A stretch of 64,000 nt of DNA. Origin: Cephalopachus bancanus. Taxonomy: Eukaryota; Chordata; Mammalia; Primates; Tarsiidae. Positions within the stretch are counted from its first letter, which is position 1, and each line of letters opens with the position of its first letter. The notes below the pieces were generated by a model that was given only the letters and a program-made list of their open reading frames with translations, had not been told where the DNA came from and did no database searches. Positions 44,861 to 56,428 of this stretch are shown in pieces. Location: contig JAPVLO010000044.1 of the NCBI GenBank assembly GCA_027257055.1, forward strand, positions 2,046,001 through 2,110,000, written 5' to 3'. The position numbers were made by a program, and so were the translations under genes.

Positions 44861-45700
44861 TTACAAATAAGCAAGGGAAGCTAAAACTCAGAGTGGCTGA
44901 GGCCTTTAAGCCATGGTCTATAAAAATAAAGTCCGGCTTGAGAGAGGCTTACTGTTGGCAGGGGAGGCGCCCGGCTGAACTGGGCTCTGCGCTAATGTTC
45001 TTGGAGCAACCTCCCTTACATGGCCGGCGGATGGAGCCCGCTCTGCAGGTCGGGCCTCCAGTCTGAGGTGTGCCTCCATTGGGCCACAGGCCAGGGAGAA
45101 ATGTGACTTCCTGTAGGGTGGTGGAGTGGGGGTCCGGGGGCCACATGGGGGTGTGGGGACGTGCAGCGGGCAGATTTGGCAGGCCCCATGGTGTTTTCTT
45201 TGCACAGGGAGCTCTTGGGAGCCAGCTTTCCAATCCTTTGCTCCAGTACATGACCCTTACCTTCCCTCTCCTGCCCCCCTCTTCCCGCTCCCAACGAGTG
45301 TGGCGGGAACCTGGCCAACGACTGAGAGAAAATGAAGACATTTCTCAAATGGCATGTTCCAGTGGCTGAGCGCTGGCAGGCAGAGGCTGCGGGGAAGTGG
45401 AGCCGGTTCCCTGTCCATCCCCTAAATATCCTAAGTATGCTCCCTCCTTGGCCGCAAAACCACAGCAATGTCTCCTTGCCTTCCCCTCCTCCCTTGGACC
45501 TGGGGTCTACAAGGAGCTCAGCCCACCGCAAGGTCCCAGAGGCGCCACCACTGCCAAGGGAGGGGCCTCGGCCAGCCTGGCGCTCGGCGGGCCTCCAGGC
45601 TGGCGCTGCCATCAGTAGCACTTTCTGCCCAGGCTTCGGCCGCGATGCCCAGAGCCGCTTTCCGCTTTTGGGGACAAGTGAGTCTGCTTCATGAGGGAAG
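44861..45700. promoter_or_regulatory. GC-rich block with a TATA-like word; possible promoter or enhancer
   Basis: A TATAAAAATAAAG word at 44919 precedes GC-rich sequence that retains some CpG (GAGGCGCCCGGC, GGCCGGCGGATGGAGCCC, GGCCGCGATGCC). Several long open frames (up to 201 residues, minus strand, 45016-45621) follow from the GC richness and have no recognisable domain. No exon can be supported. A TSS here is conjecture. Confidence 0.25.
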
Positions 45701-46535
45701 GCCTTCTAGCCACTTGGAGCTCTTTCCTACTTCCCCTTCCCATGTTCCTTTGTGAGAACTCTGGGCATCGGTGGGTAGGTGAGGGGTGGACCTACTGGGC
45801 ACTCACCCCCAGGTCCAGGCCCATTTCTGACACAGGCCCTTTGTGGGACATTTGGAAAGCCACTTTCCTCTCTAGGCCTCTGTTGTACCATGAAAACTTT
45901 GGGGGAGATGAGTAGCTCTGGAACCTTCTCCTGGGAGTTTGGTGAAAAGGATTCTGACAAGGGGGAGGCAGCCGACCAGAGGTGCCAGGCTCCCAATTCT
46001 CAGAGAAGCCCCATTGTCCACCTGTTTTTATATATCTCATCTGATGTATAAATTCACTTAATGAGCATTATTTGCATACACTGAGCTATACATGTCAAAG
46101 CCACTACTGATGTCATAGGCCCTTACCTTCCAGTGTGACCGGGGGGTAGAATTTATGCCAACGGAAATGACCAGCAACTGGGTCTAATGAGGAAAACACT
46201 GAGACTCCTCAGACGTGAGGAGATAAGTCTTGGGCTGAATGACTCTTCAACCCCATCCCTTCATTTAGGGTTGTCCTCGAGTCTTTGGGCCAGAAAGGTC
46301 TTCCAAAGTCTTTCCCTTGGATTGATTGTTCTTGCTCGTCTTTTGCAGGACAACCCTCCAAATATACTCCCAGAGTTCTGGCATTTTCCTTGAGGCTTTA
46401 CTGTCTCAGACTGGTGCGCTCAACAACCCCTCCTATGGCTTCTAATCCCTGCCAGGGGAGGGCGGGAGCAGGAGTGGCTGTAGTGGGAAACTGCCAGGGG
46501 GGAAGGGGGGTGGGGCACACCTCATCAACAAGCGT
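45701..46535. other. Unique sequence, no gene seen
   Basis: The segment 45840-45890 (ACATTTGGAAAGCCACTTTC, TCTAGGCCTCTGTTGTACC) may be a decayed MIR. A G-rich run lies at 46495-46516. Confidence 0.4.
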
Positions 46536-46648
46536 ACCTGCATAATGGACATTTGCATACCTAACCCTGAATTGTACCCCACATATTTAAAATGAAAAAT
46601 TTATTTAAAAAAAAACAAAAAATAACTTAATCTTTAAAAAAAGAAAAA
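46536..46648 (+). repeat. Possible L1 3' tail
   Basis: CTGAATTGTACCCCACATAT, TTAAAATGAAAAATTTATTT and an A-rich end resemble an L1 3' terminus. Confidence 0.35.
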
Positions 46649-46649
46649 G

Positions 46650-46840
46650 AAGAAAGTTGCTGGAACATCAGGTTTTGGAGCCAGTAAGCCCTGGCTTTGT
46701 AGCCTAGCTTCAAGACAAGCTGCCTCAGCCAGATCACTTACCTTCTGAACCACCCAAGTTTCTCTATCTGTAATACAGAAGCAGTCACAACTTCTCAGCA
46801 GGCTTACCACAAGGCCCACGGATGGCATGGAAGGCGTCTA
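46650..46840 (+). repeat. MIR SINE
   Basis: GGTTTTGGAGCCAGTAAGCC, CCAGATCACTTACCTTCTGA, TCTCTATCTGTAATACAGAA. Confidence 0.75.
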
Positions 46841-47014
46841 GTGCAGTAGCTCTCACACTGTGGGTTCCAGATGAATAATGGTTTGTCATGCTATCTCTGC
46901 TAACTGTCCCCTCTGAGGTGCCCCCTCAGAATTTAGCCAAATTCGACATCATTCCCACCTCTCCCCTTCAGTGATATTTTTTTCTGCCTTTCCAGCTGTA
47001 AGAAAATAATCTCA

Positions 47015-47313
47015 GGCCAGGCTCGGTGGCTCCGCCTGTAATCCTAGCATTTTGGGAGGCCAAGGTGAGTGGATTGCCTGAGCCTGTGGGTTTGAGACCA
47101 GCCCAGGCAACTTGGCGAGACCTCATCCCTACAATTTAAAAAAAATTGGCCAGGCTTGGTAGCACACTCCTGTAGTTCTGGCTACTTGGAAGGTTGAGGT
47201 GGAAGGATCTCTGGAGTCCAGCAGGTCGATGCTGGGGTGGCCGTGAGTGTGCCACTGCATTCCAGTCTGGGTGACGGAGTGAGACTCCAACTCAAAAAAA
47301 AAAGGAAAGAAAA
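47015..47313 (+). repeat. Alu SINE, full length
   Basis: Perfect 15-bp duplication AAGAAAATAATCTCA at 47000-47014 and 47314-47328. The right arm is of the GATGCTGGGGTGGCCGTGA type. Confidence 0.97.
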
Positions 47314-47328
47314 AAGAAAATAATCTCA

Positions 47329-48059
47329 ACTCAGAACTTGATACTGTCTACCTTACATTTTTCATACCTATTCTTCTCCTGTAGGTCCTTGGCATATTAG
47401 TGTAAGACTTAAACATACCTTACTAGTCAGAGAGGGGCCATGAGTCATGTCTCATCATCTCACATTTCCCTGGACACCTCCTTAGACATAATCAGCTGCA
47501 ATAAATATTTCTTGCCCAAGAGAAATGTACAATAATGTATATCCTTTCTGAAGAGCCTGTCCATTTCTGACCTGAAATTCATGTGCTACAGAGTTTTTGC
47601 TGCTGCAGCCTGGTGCCTCCCAACCCGTCCTGCTGCCTGTATTTGGATCTTGGTGCCTCCAACCTGCACTTCCTGAGTTATCCAACATTAAGCCACAACC
47701 CACCCATGACGAACACCAGCCAGCCAGTCAGCACCTGCCATCTCAAACAAGTGGAATGTGAGAAATGAGAGCAGTGTAGATGTTCCCTGAGGTGTGACTG
47801 ATGCATGGATGAGTTTGAGGGCTGGGCCAGACAACCACCAGGAGAGCTGTCATCTCAGCCAACAGAGTAGGTTTTTCCAGAGAGTGAAAAGACCTTGGCC
47901 AAGAAGGAGATGCCTCTCCGAGGATGAGGACTCTGGAAGCCCAAGGCTCCTCACTTGCACCGTCCTTCTATTAGAGGGACAAGAATGGGGTGTCAAACAC
48001 AAGTGTCAACACCACACTGGATCAGCACACAGTCCCCACTTCTCCTCCCTGCACTTGCT
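47329..48059. other. Unique sequence, no gene seen
   Basis: No recognised repeat or exon. The 200-residue plus frame at 47794-48396 runs into L2 and is rejected. Confidence 0.4.
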
Positions 48060-49200
48060 GCATTCATTCATTCATTCAACACTATGTGCCAAGGATGTGC
48101 TTGGGACAAAATGGAGGTTAAGGTACAGGCCCTGTCCTGAACAAGTTCCAGTTCTAAGGCATGGGTGGGTGGGGGTGCAAATGATTGAGCAGAAAATTGT
48201 CACACAGATTAATAAGTTCTGGACACAGTGTAGAGGAAGCGGACCCATCTTGGAATTTGGGGAAGGCTTGCAGAGGCCTGGACAGCTAAGCAGAATCATG
48301 AACAGCTGTCCATGCAAAAGTGTGACTGTAATGAAGTGTGGGGACTTGAGGAATGGCATTCCAGGCCACAGGGACAGCAGGCATAGATATCCATAAGTGG
48401 ATGAGGATGCAGTGCATGCTGGGACCCAATCAAGCAATGCTGACCAAGAGGGAATGGGAGAAGGAGTGGAAGGACAACAGGGTGGAGAGATGCTTCGGGC
48501 TCTGGTACCAGGAGCCTCGTGGGCCACATTCATCAGTCTGGGTTTATTCCTGGGTTATTATACATGGACCTTTGTCCCATGGGTCAGTTCTGCATTTTAT
48601 TTTATTTATTTTTTATTTTTGAGTCAGAGTCTCACTCTGTCTCTCAGGCTGGAGTGCAGTGGCATGCTCAAGGCCACTGCAGCCTTGACCTGCTGGGCTT
48701 AGGTGATCCTTCTGCCTCAGCCTTCCAAGCAGCTGGAACTACAGGCATGCTCTACCACACCCGGCCTATTTTATTTTATTTTATTTTTTCATTGTAGAGA
48801 CGAGGTCTTACCAAGTTGCTCAGACTAGTCTCTAACACCTAAGCTTAGAGAATTCTCTTGCCTCAGCCTCCCAAAGTGCTGGGATTACAGGCTTGAGCCA
48901 CCAAGCCCAGCCAGTTCTGCATTTTAGAAGGGTCCCATCAAAAGCATGGAGCATGGAATCAGAGAGGCCGTGACTGGTGCAAGTGCACAATTGGGAGACC
49001 ATTATAGTCACTCATTTGGAGTGGACAGGACTGGGGGAGGGCAGAGAGCTGGGAGCAACAAATGCTGAACCCCAGAGAGGCAGAAGAGACAGAAAACACA
49101 TGAAAAGGTGAAACACAAACAGTGCAAGTAAGTAAAATAAAAGGCTCAACAGAGAGGAGTTAACAGGCATTCCAAGGAAGGAGAGGTCCTTGAAGAAGGT
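48060..49200 (-). repeat. L2 LINE fragment split by an Alu
   Basis: CATTCATTCATTCATTCAAC, ACTATGTGCCAAGGATGTGC, GGCCCTGTCCTGAACAAGTT and GAATGGCATTCCAGGCCACA. It continues past the Alu with GAAGGGTCCCATCAAAAGCA. Confidence 0.85.
48600..48911 (-). repeat. Alu SINE inserted in an L2
   Basis: Perfect 15-bp duplication CAGTTCTGCATTTTA at 48585-48599 and 48912-48926. Antisense dimer with a TTTTATTTTATTTTATTTTT-like expansion in the middle linker. Confidence 0.97.
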
Positions 49201-49824
49201 GACACTTGATCAGCCTTTAGCTGTGAGCAGCTGCCTTCTTTGGCCTCTGTGTCTAACCTTGTGAGTGCTGACCAGGTGACACAAATCAACAAGGTCACTA
49301 TAAGAAACAAGAGTCCTAGGTCACCTCCCACCCACCTGTGCTCCTGCCCAATGATGGGGACTTAGTCAACAACCATTCTTCAAGGTAGCAGAGCCTGCCA
49401 AGGTCCTGCGGACTCCAGGGTGGCGGGGCTTTGAGTCACAGGAGGAAGCAGTGTGGAGTTGGAGGAAATTAACTTCTAGTAGTATTACCATGTGCCTCAT
49501 GTTGAAGGCTTAGCAACTAGAAATGAGAAGAAAACAAAACTAATGGTTTAAGTGGCCACTGAGAGGGATTTGAGGTTTGCAGTTACCCTGTCAGGAGGTC
49601 TTGATGCTTGCAAACCTGAGAATGCTCTAAGTCCTTGCTCAACTGTGGGGCCTCAGCAGCTCTGTGGGTCCTGGCTGGACTGGATGACATTTGCTCCCAG
49701 GACCATAGCCTTCCCTCTGCCAATTGGATTCCAGGAAGGGGTAAAGGGCTTGGCTCATGGCCACTCACTTGTCCATAGAGTGTGGTCAGAGTCCTGGCCT
49801 GGGCAGTGTTTTTCCAAGTGAGCA
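49201..49824. other. Unique sequence, no gene seen
   Basis: No repeat or exon is recognised. Confidence 0.4.
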
Positions 49825-51010
49825 AACATGAATATTTACACATATGTGTGCATGTACTACATTTAAGCATATCTCTGGGATGTATTGTGGGTACACATGT
49901 GGATGTGTGCTGTTTATGCATGCACGTGTGTGTGCCCATGTGTGTGACTATCAAAAGTGTGTGTGATTTTGTCTTTCTGTGCTTCTGTGTACAAATAAAT
50001 GCTGGCAACGCATGGGTGTGTGCATGGTGTGCCTCTGTATATTCCTGTGTGTGACTCCTTGTATCAGTTAGCTTGTGCTGTGTAACAAGCACCCTCCAGC
50101 TAGCCAGGGCTTACTCATGCAGTGGCCTTAGGGTTCCAAGAACAGCAAGGGCATGTTTCAATCTCTGCTTGCATTACATTTGCTAACATTCCCACTGACC
50201 AAATCAAGTCACGTGGGTAAGTCCAAAGTTGGGTGGGGACAAGGAGTAGTAAAGGCATGGATGGAGGGAGGGGACTTATCGCTCTTATTTTTGCAAAAAA
50301 TTTACCAAAAATACATGTGTGTATACCTGTAGAGGCATACCCAGGCATATTTTTATATATACATGCATACGTGTTTGTGTATGTGTGTGCATGCATATGT
50401 GTGGATGTGGACATGTGTGTGGTTATGCCCCAAAAAGTAGCTTCAGAAAGCCATGTGTGAGCATACCTAGAAATGCCTCTGTGTGTGCATGCATGAAGGT
50501 ACATGTGAATGTACCTGAAGTGTGCCTTCATGTGTACAGATGTGCACATTGCATGTATTCATGAATGTTTTCTCAAGAAAGCAGCAGAAGCATGTATGTG
50601 AGCACACAAGGGCCAGTCTGTATACATGCACGCATGTTCTTGCATGTGCATAGGTGCGTGCATGATGTGATGTGTGACTGCATGACTGAGGCCACTGCAT
50701 GAGTAAGTCCTGACTAGCTGGAGGGTGCTGGAGGGTGAGAGACCATGTGGGTAAGCCCCTGACATCAGGTCAGCTGCCACTACCAGACATATTAAGTAAT
50801 GCCATGGTAAAACTCTCACCCTCCCCAGTAGAGCCACTAGTTCCTGAGGCACAGGGGCCTCGTGTGTGTGCACATGCACACATGTCCACTTACTGGGGTG
50901 GACATGCAAGAGCACAGGTGCGCATGTGTGATTGTCTGATGGAGCAGCACAGGAGCCTGCTTGTGAGCACATCTGGTGTGCCTCTGTGTGTATATGCTGA
51001 GGAGCCCCTG
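49825..51010. repeat. TG-rich region of dispersed CATGTGTG-type words
   Basis: About 1.2 kb in which words such as CATGTGTG, GCATGCA and TGTGTGCATG recur at irregular spacing without a strict unit. An LTR-like fragment (50057-50270) and unique DNA are embedded. Overlapping open frames on both strands rich in Cys, His, Val and Met are a product of this composition. Confidence 0.7.
50057..50270 (-). repeat. Ancient LTR-like repeat fragment
   Basis: TATCAGTTAGCTTGTGCTGT, GTAACAAGCACCCTCCAGC, then AAATCAAGTCACGTGGGTAA and GTTGGGTGGGGACAAGGAG. It is a truncated relative of 20655-21030. Confidence 0.45.
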
Positions 51011-52029
51011 GAGGACAGGAGTCACATCAGGTTCAATCCTGTGGGCTCTCTGCCCTCTTCTTCTACTGGTGACTTGTAGGCAGTGTGTGCTTAATCCACA
51101 CTGGTTGAATTGAAAGGTGTTCAGTCTGCTGCTAATCTGGGGAGGAGGCGATGAAAAAGGAGGCTGGTGGCCTCTTCCCTGGCTGGAAACTACTTCTTGC
51201 CAGTGACCCAAGTCCCACCTCCCCACTCTTACGTGGGCCCTGTTTCCTGCCCCCCCCAACCATATTATGCAATGCACACCCACACAGGTGCAGTAAAAAG
51301 AGCAAATAAGATGCGTGGCTACTCTGGGATGAACATTGCCCACCATATTTCATCAGTTCTAAGATGGCTTTCCCCCCCCTTTTTTTAACATTCCAAATGG
51401 GGCCCTATGTCACAAATGATGATGTCTCAAACCATCAGCTGAGTGGCATCATGATGCAGTTGTCATTGCATGGGTGAGCTTGGTCACACTTTCCCCATTG
51501 TTGTCACTTTACTGGCATTCTCTACATTGTTACCATCTGCGTGGTGTAATTGCTACTTTACATGTATCCACAAAGATCGGTCTATGACCCAGCAATAAAA
51601 TGAAGAGTGACTGTGCATGCAGAGAGGCACAGACAAGGGCAGTAAGTGTGCAGGTGAGGTCAGCGGGCAAGTGTCCATTGTTGAAGGAAGGACCACAGTG
51701 CAGTATTTTCTTGCAAAGCTACACATTGTGGAACCTAAGACAGAAACCCAAGGAGAGGAAGTTGTGTCACTTCTTTCTATTACACTCTAAAAGATTTTCC
51801 GTCACTCACCAAAGGCAGGAGAAATTGCCAAATTACTAGAAACACATTAAACAAATTTCAAAGCAGTAAGAGACTAGTCTGACCAATTGATGTCTTACAC
51901 TATTGTCTTACACTATAAGATATTGCATCAGAGCTTAGCAGATATTTTTCTGTCTCAGTGATGGATATGACAATGGTGTGTAATGGACAGAGACTTGGAT
52001 TAGGTACAATATGGCACATACCCAACACC
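51011..52029. other. Unique sequence, no gene seen
   Basis: The block around 51400-51600 (GATGATGTCTCAAACCATCA, CATCTGCGTGGTGTAATTGC) is repeat-free and might be conserved. Nothing else stands out. Confidence 0.35.
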
Positions 52030-52200
52030 TGACATGTTATATCTTACTTAATCCACAGGGATGTATTACTATTAACCCTTTTTACAGATGTTAAGGCTGA
52101 GGCTCAGAAAGGCAAAGTGACTTGCCTAAGATAACACAGCTAATAAGTGGGAGGACCTGTCTATCTGATCTTAAAGCCCAGGCTAGGAACCATTCTGCAC
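52030..52200 (-). repeat. MIR SINE
   Basis: CCCTTTTTACAGATGTTAAG, GCTGAGGCTCAGAAAGGCAA, GTGACTTGCCTAAGATAACA. Confidence 0.9.
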
Positions 52201-52644
52201 ATAGACACCACAGGCTGACTGATGCTGGTCCAAGAATCACAGTAGAGGAGCTGCTCATCTTTCACTGCAGCAGAGATTGGGTGGTCCATGTTCCAGGCTG
52301 CAGCCTGGCTACAGGAGGGTTGAGAGTCCTGATGAATCATATCCATACTAATCAGTTTCAGCAGGGTCCCCCAAACCCAGAGTGTGTGTCTCAGGGGCTG
52401 AGAAGGTTTCTTCAGTCTTCTCTGTTTTTCACCTCTGTATGGTGATCAGCAAATCAAGTTGGCTCTCCAAGTTCTAAATAAGTCCCTCCTTGTGAATGTA
52501 CCAACCTATTAGCACAAAGGCATTGCTGACTCCACAAATGTCAAGATTGGTAGACTACTGTCCTACTCCTTGCTAAATCTGTATGTCTTCTACAATTGCT
52601 TCCTTAGGCACTTTTATTTCTGAATCAACTTACTTTTTGTATAT
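52201..52644. other. Unique sequence, no gene seen
   Basis: A 107-residue open frame crosses it from the MIR; not convincing. Confidence 0.4.
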
Positions 52645-52760
52645 CTGTATCAATCAGGATATACCTGACTACGCTGCAGTAACAAGCAGCCCCCTGAAAT
52701 CTTAGTGGCTTGTCATAACATAAGATTCCAGGTCAAAATTGCCCTGCCCACAAAGGAAAA
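52645..52760 (-). repeat. Ancient LTR-like repeat fragment
   Basis: TATCAATCAGGATATACCTG, CTGCAGTAACAAGCAGCCCC, CTTAGTGGCTTGTCATAACA. Same family as 20655-21030. Confidence 0.45.
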
Positions 52761-53919
52761 GGTTATGTAGGGGAGATGAACTGTGGACCAAAGGACTAGC
52801 ACTCAAGCCAAAAGGAAAATGCTCTAAGCAAGGGGAAGTCTGTCTCCTCTTGAAACCACAATTGGCTCCCCTATCTAATGGGCATTAGCAATTACTTCTC
52901 CCTCGCCTCCTTCCAATAGCCTCTTTGAGAATCCAGTGAGATTGTGTAGTCACTTGAAAACGTTTCTGTCTGCCTATTGTGGGTGATCCTGCTGGTGTTC
53001 TGCCCATACCCTGTGGGCCTTCCCGACTCTACTTGCCCAGCTGCTAATATCTGGGTCATCTTGCTTGAAAACTTTCTCTAAAACTTGGGATGCTGCCCTG
53101 GCTGTGGGCATGGCATGCTGCTGGCTCCTGGCCTTGCTACCCCGTGGGTGTCATCTTCCATCAATGACTGACAGTATTTGGTGTACCTTCTTACCTCCCT
53201 TGAGTCTTGGTGGGATGACTCGAAAGCAGTGCTCTGCCTCATTTTCTAGGGTTTCCAGGGGGATTAAGCTCCCATTGTCCACTGTGGCAACTAGCTAAAT
53301 AATACACTCTGACTTGTTACTCTCCCTGCCTCACAGTCTTGCTCCTGCACTTCTTAAATAAACCACTTACTCTCAAATTTTCTCAGGATTTCCTTCCAGA
53401 AACCCAAACTAAGAGCTGTGAAATACCAATACATAGGCTGGAAGAAAGAGGCTCACTGGACTTGAGGCAGACGTGTGGTGCCCAGTGTTGCTTCCTGCTA
53501 TGCATTTTGCAGGTGAAGATTTGCTAAGTGTTAGCACCAAAGTTCAAGTCTGCTACAGATAGACCAGGAGAGGCTGGGGGTGGTGTCTGCAGGAACAGGA
53601 ACAGGGCTCACCAAAGCCCTCCTGGAAGGTCTGACCTGGAGTGCCCTCGCAGCCTACCCTAACTTCAGTGTCAAGGATCAGGACATCAAGGCCCAAAGAG
53701 GGGCTGTCCAAGGTTGCACAGGCTGTGCGAGTGGAAACGACTAGGGACTAGGATGCTTTTAAACGTCTCAGGGCACAAACCCACAGAGGAATCTGGTGGC
53801 GCCTCTCCCGAAGCTCTTGTCCCTTCCTCTAAGTTTAGGATGCTATCGATAGGAAAAGAAGTCCTTTGCACACCTGGGTGCCTGCTCTGGCCCTTTGTAG
53901 GCATGTCCTCCTGTCTTCT
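52761..53919. other. Unique sequence, no gene seen
   Basis: A weak antisense MIR-like segment lies at 53670-53770 (CAAGGCCCAAAGAGGGGCTG, AAGGTTGCACAGGCTGTGC). The rest is unique. Confidence 0.4.
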
Positions 53920-54350
53920 GGCCTTCCAGAGTCCAACCTCTGTTCGTTGATTCCACCTCTTGTCTGGCTTCTCTCCACCCCTCACAGTCTCTCCATCAGA
54001 GTCTGGACTCTGCTCAGTTCCCAGAAGGACTGTTCCCTGCTCTTCCTGCCTGGACCTCAGCATGTGCTGACCGACCCTTCACATGCCCTTCCATTCCCTC
54101 CTCTTGCTCCGCTTGGCCCAGCCAACTTGTACTCATCCTCCTTTCCTCAGCCCTAACATCACTTCCTCCAGAAAGTCTCCCTGCTTTGCCCTCCCACAAG
54201 CCCCTACAGTTCCTCTTTGACAACTCTTGTCACCCATATGATGTGTGTCTATCTGCCAGATCACCAGCCCTGTGCCTGCTGACTATGCCTGCTCTTCATC
54301 CGGTCCCACGGCTCGGCCCACGGCAGGCATCCACTGGGCACTGGGGAGCA
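53920..54350 (+). repeat. L2 LINE fragment
   Basis: CTGCTCTTCCTGCCTGGACC, ACATCACTTCCTCCAGAAAG, TCTCCCTGCTTTGCCCTCCC, and CACGGCAGGCATCCACTGGG. Confidence 0.7.
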
Positions 54351-54439
54351 GAAAAGTGTTGGCCAGGCCCAGGCAGTACCACCAAGACAGGGGCCCGGGG
54401 ATTGAGTGTATCAAAACAGGGGCTGGAGAGAGAAAACAA

Positions 54440-54770
54440 GCTCCTCCTTTGATTGAGCTAATGAAGTCACTGGTGAGAGAATGAACCCGAGGAGCTATAA
54501 ATAGCCTTGGAAATCATGCATATTACATTAGGGGTGTTGGTGACAGCTTAAGTATATTTCCATAAGGTTCCATTATATTTACGTATTAGTTAATGGATAC
54601 TTAAAATATTATGTTACTGTAATGCTCATGTTTTATTAGCAAACTATCACATCAAATGGAGTTGCTAAGTGTGATGGAAAATTGGCTCTGCAGCTAGATT
54701 TCTGTATTTTCACACTGAATTTTTGATTTCTAATTCCCCGCCCACCCACCTCTGGTGAGGAGTTCATTTT
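54440..54770. promoter_or_regulatory. Candidate conserved enhancer-like block with a MEF2 consensus
   Basis: CTATAAATAG at 54495-54504 fits the MEF2 consensus exactly. ATCATGCATATTACATTA (POU-like ATGCATAT) and TTACGTATTAGTTAATGG follow. The long run to about 54710 is AT-rich and repeat-free with a sharp C-rich border (CCCCGCCCACCCACC). Confidence 0.42.
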
Positions 54771-54884
54771 CTTCAGAACACATCTGGACAAGGAGGTTTA
54801 GAAGTACAGAGACGCTGGCCCTTCACTCCAGGGCAAGAGATTTAGCCTATGGGTTTTTTTTTTAATTGGCTCAAGTTCAGTTAT

Positions 54885-54985
54885 TAACCAGCTATGTGGA
54901 CATTGGATAAGCTGTTCACCCTCTTAGTACCTTGGTTACCCTCTCTGGTCAATGAAGAGTTGGACTTGAGAGTTTCTGTATTAGT
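54885..54985 (+). repeat. MIR-like fragment
   Basis: AGCTATGTGGACATTGGATA, GTTCACCCTCTTAGTACCTT, TCAATGAAGAGTTGGACTTG. Confidence 0.5.
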
Positions 54986-55003
54986 CAGAATTCTCCAAGA
55001 CAA

Positions 55004-55041
<38 letters not shown>

Positions 55042-55044
55042 CGT

Positions 55045-55115
<71 letters not shown>

Positions 55116-55450
55116 TTTTAAGGAATTGGCTAATGAATTTGTGGGGGCTGGCAAGCCTGAAATCTGCAGGGTAGACTGACAGACTGGAGGCCCAGGGAAG
55201 AGTTAATATTGCAGCTTAAGTCTGAAGACAGTCTGCAGGTGAATTCATTCTTCCTGAGGAATCTGTGTCTTTGCTTTTCACCAATTGGTTGGGGCCTACT
55301 GACATTATGGCGGTTAATCTACTTAACTCAAAGTCTACAGATTTAAATGTTAATTGCAACTAAAAAACACCTTCACGGCAATACCTAGACTGAAGTTTGA
55401 CCAAAAACCAGGTATCATGGCCTAGCCAAAAATGACACATAAAATTAATC
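54985..55450 (-). repeat. Dispersed repeat with an internal microsatellite (family uncertain)
   Basis: TTAGTCAGAATTCTCCAAGA, then the TG/GA tract, GATTTATTTTAAGGAATTGG, AATCTGCAGGGTAGACTGAC, CTCAAAGTCTACAGATTTAA and GACACATAAAATTAATCATC. I have seen this order repeatedly in mammalian genomes. Orientation and name are uncertain. Confidence 0.55.
55005..55111. repeat. Compound (GT)n(GA)n microsatellite
   Basis: About 75 bases of GT with a few GC breaks, followed by about 30 bases of GA. Confidence 0.97.
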
Positions 55451-56095
55451 ATCATGGTAGCTAAGATTCTTAGCATTCTCAAATCTCAAATTCTGAATTA
55501 TCTGCAAGGGGATGTTCAATACTGTTGTCTTCAGGCTGAGAAGCTGAGTGGAGGCTGCCAGACATCCTCAGGGACCCCAGAGCCTCCCAAAGGGTATGAA
55601 GGCTCCTGCCCTAAGTGTTCTCCAACTCTTCTCTCCTCCTAGGGTGGCACAGCCCTAAAGGAGGTTTTCAAGCTTTGCTTCTCACTGCTAAAGGCTGTTC
55701 CTGACACTACCTGTTAATATGCCGTATTTTTTTAAGGCTTTGTCCAAGGATGCAAAGAATCTGAACAGGAAGGACCAGAGATAAGATTCTCCGGGTGCAG
55801 ATTCCAGTGAGGGCAGAAGCTGGGTGGTGAGAAATGGCCAGTGTGGGGACCTGGTGAGAGAGCCAGGCCTGGGAGCCAGGGATGGGAGACTCCATGAGAG
55901 ATTCTTCTTTTCATTTTTGTGCCGGCCTAGAGCCCTTGGTGTCCCATAGTGGTCACAGAGGCGGTGCTCTCCTCCTGGCCACAGGTAAGTGGGAAGCTGG
56001 TGAGGGGAACACCTAAGGCTTCCTACCCAGCCAGAGACTCCCAGACTCCAGGCTCTTAGTAATGCCTGTAAAGGACAGGACGATAGAAATGCAGG
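55451..56095. other. Unique sequence, no gene seen
   Basis: A 152-residue minus frame (55688-56146) shows no domain. No repeat is recognised. Confidence 0.4.
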
Positions 56096-56275
56096 GTGGA
56101 AAGAAAATGGACTTTGATGAACAAGGTTCCAGTCCTGACTCATCACTTGCTAGCTACCCCATGCTGAGCCAGTTTCCTCACCTGCATGAGGGGATTAATA
56201 ACAAGACCAGCCTACCTTACGGGGTTGGGAAAAGATTTCCATAAATCATTACTTGGAAGCAAACAAAGCTGCAAT
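56096..56275 (+). repeat. MIR SINE
   Basis: TTCCAGTCCTGACTCATCAC, GAGCCAGTTTCCTCACCTGC, CTTACGGGGTTGGG. Confidence 0.8.
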
Positions 56276-56284
56276 GAAAACTCA

Positions 56285-56427
56285 AGTGTGAACTCAAAAA
56301 CACTTACCGGCTGGGTGACCTTGGACAGTTCCTGAAGCCTCCTGATCCTCAATTTCCTCATCTGAAAAATGGGGATATAAACAGCACTCACCCCAGCCCA
56401 GCCTACTCATCGAATAATAAGGAAGTG
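56285..56427 (+). repeat. MIR SINE
   Basis: GGCTGGGTGACCTTGGACAG, TCAATTTCCTCATCTGAAAA, ATGGGGATATAAACAGCACT. Two MIRs lie in tandem here, one after the other. Confidence 0.8.
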
Positions 56428-56428
56428 A

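Noticed and set aside
45016..45621. 201-residue minus-strand open frame
   Set aside because: Low-complexity Pro/Gly/Arg/Ser-rich product of a GC-rich block. Several other overlapping frames are open too, and no domain is visible.
47794..48396. 200-residue plus-strand open frame
   Set aside because: Runs into an antisense L2 fragment; chance frame.
49583..50092. 169-residue His/Thr-rich minus-strand frame (and similar Cys/His-rich frames to 51346)
   Set aside because: Encoded by the TG-rich low-complexity region. The His and Cys pattern follows CATGTG repetition and is not a zinc finger.
55005..55111. Possible coding Val-Cys-Val-Cys then Glu-Arg repeat
   Set aside because: Pure microsatellite translation.
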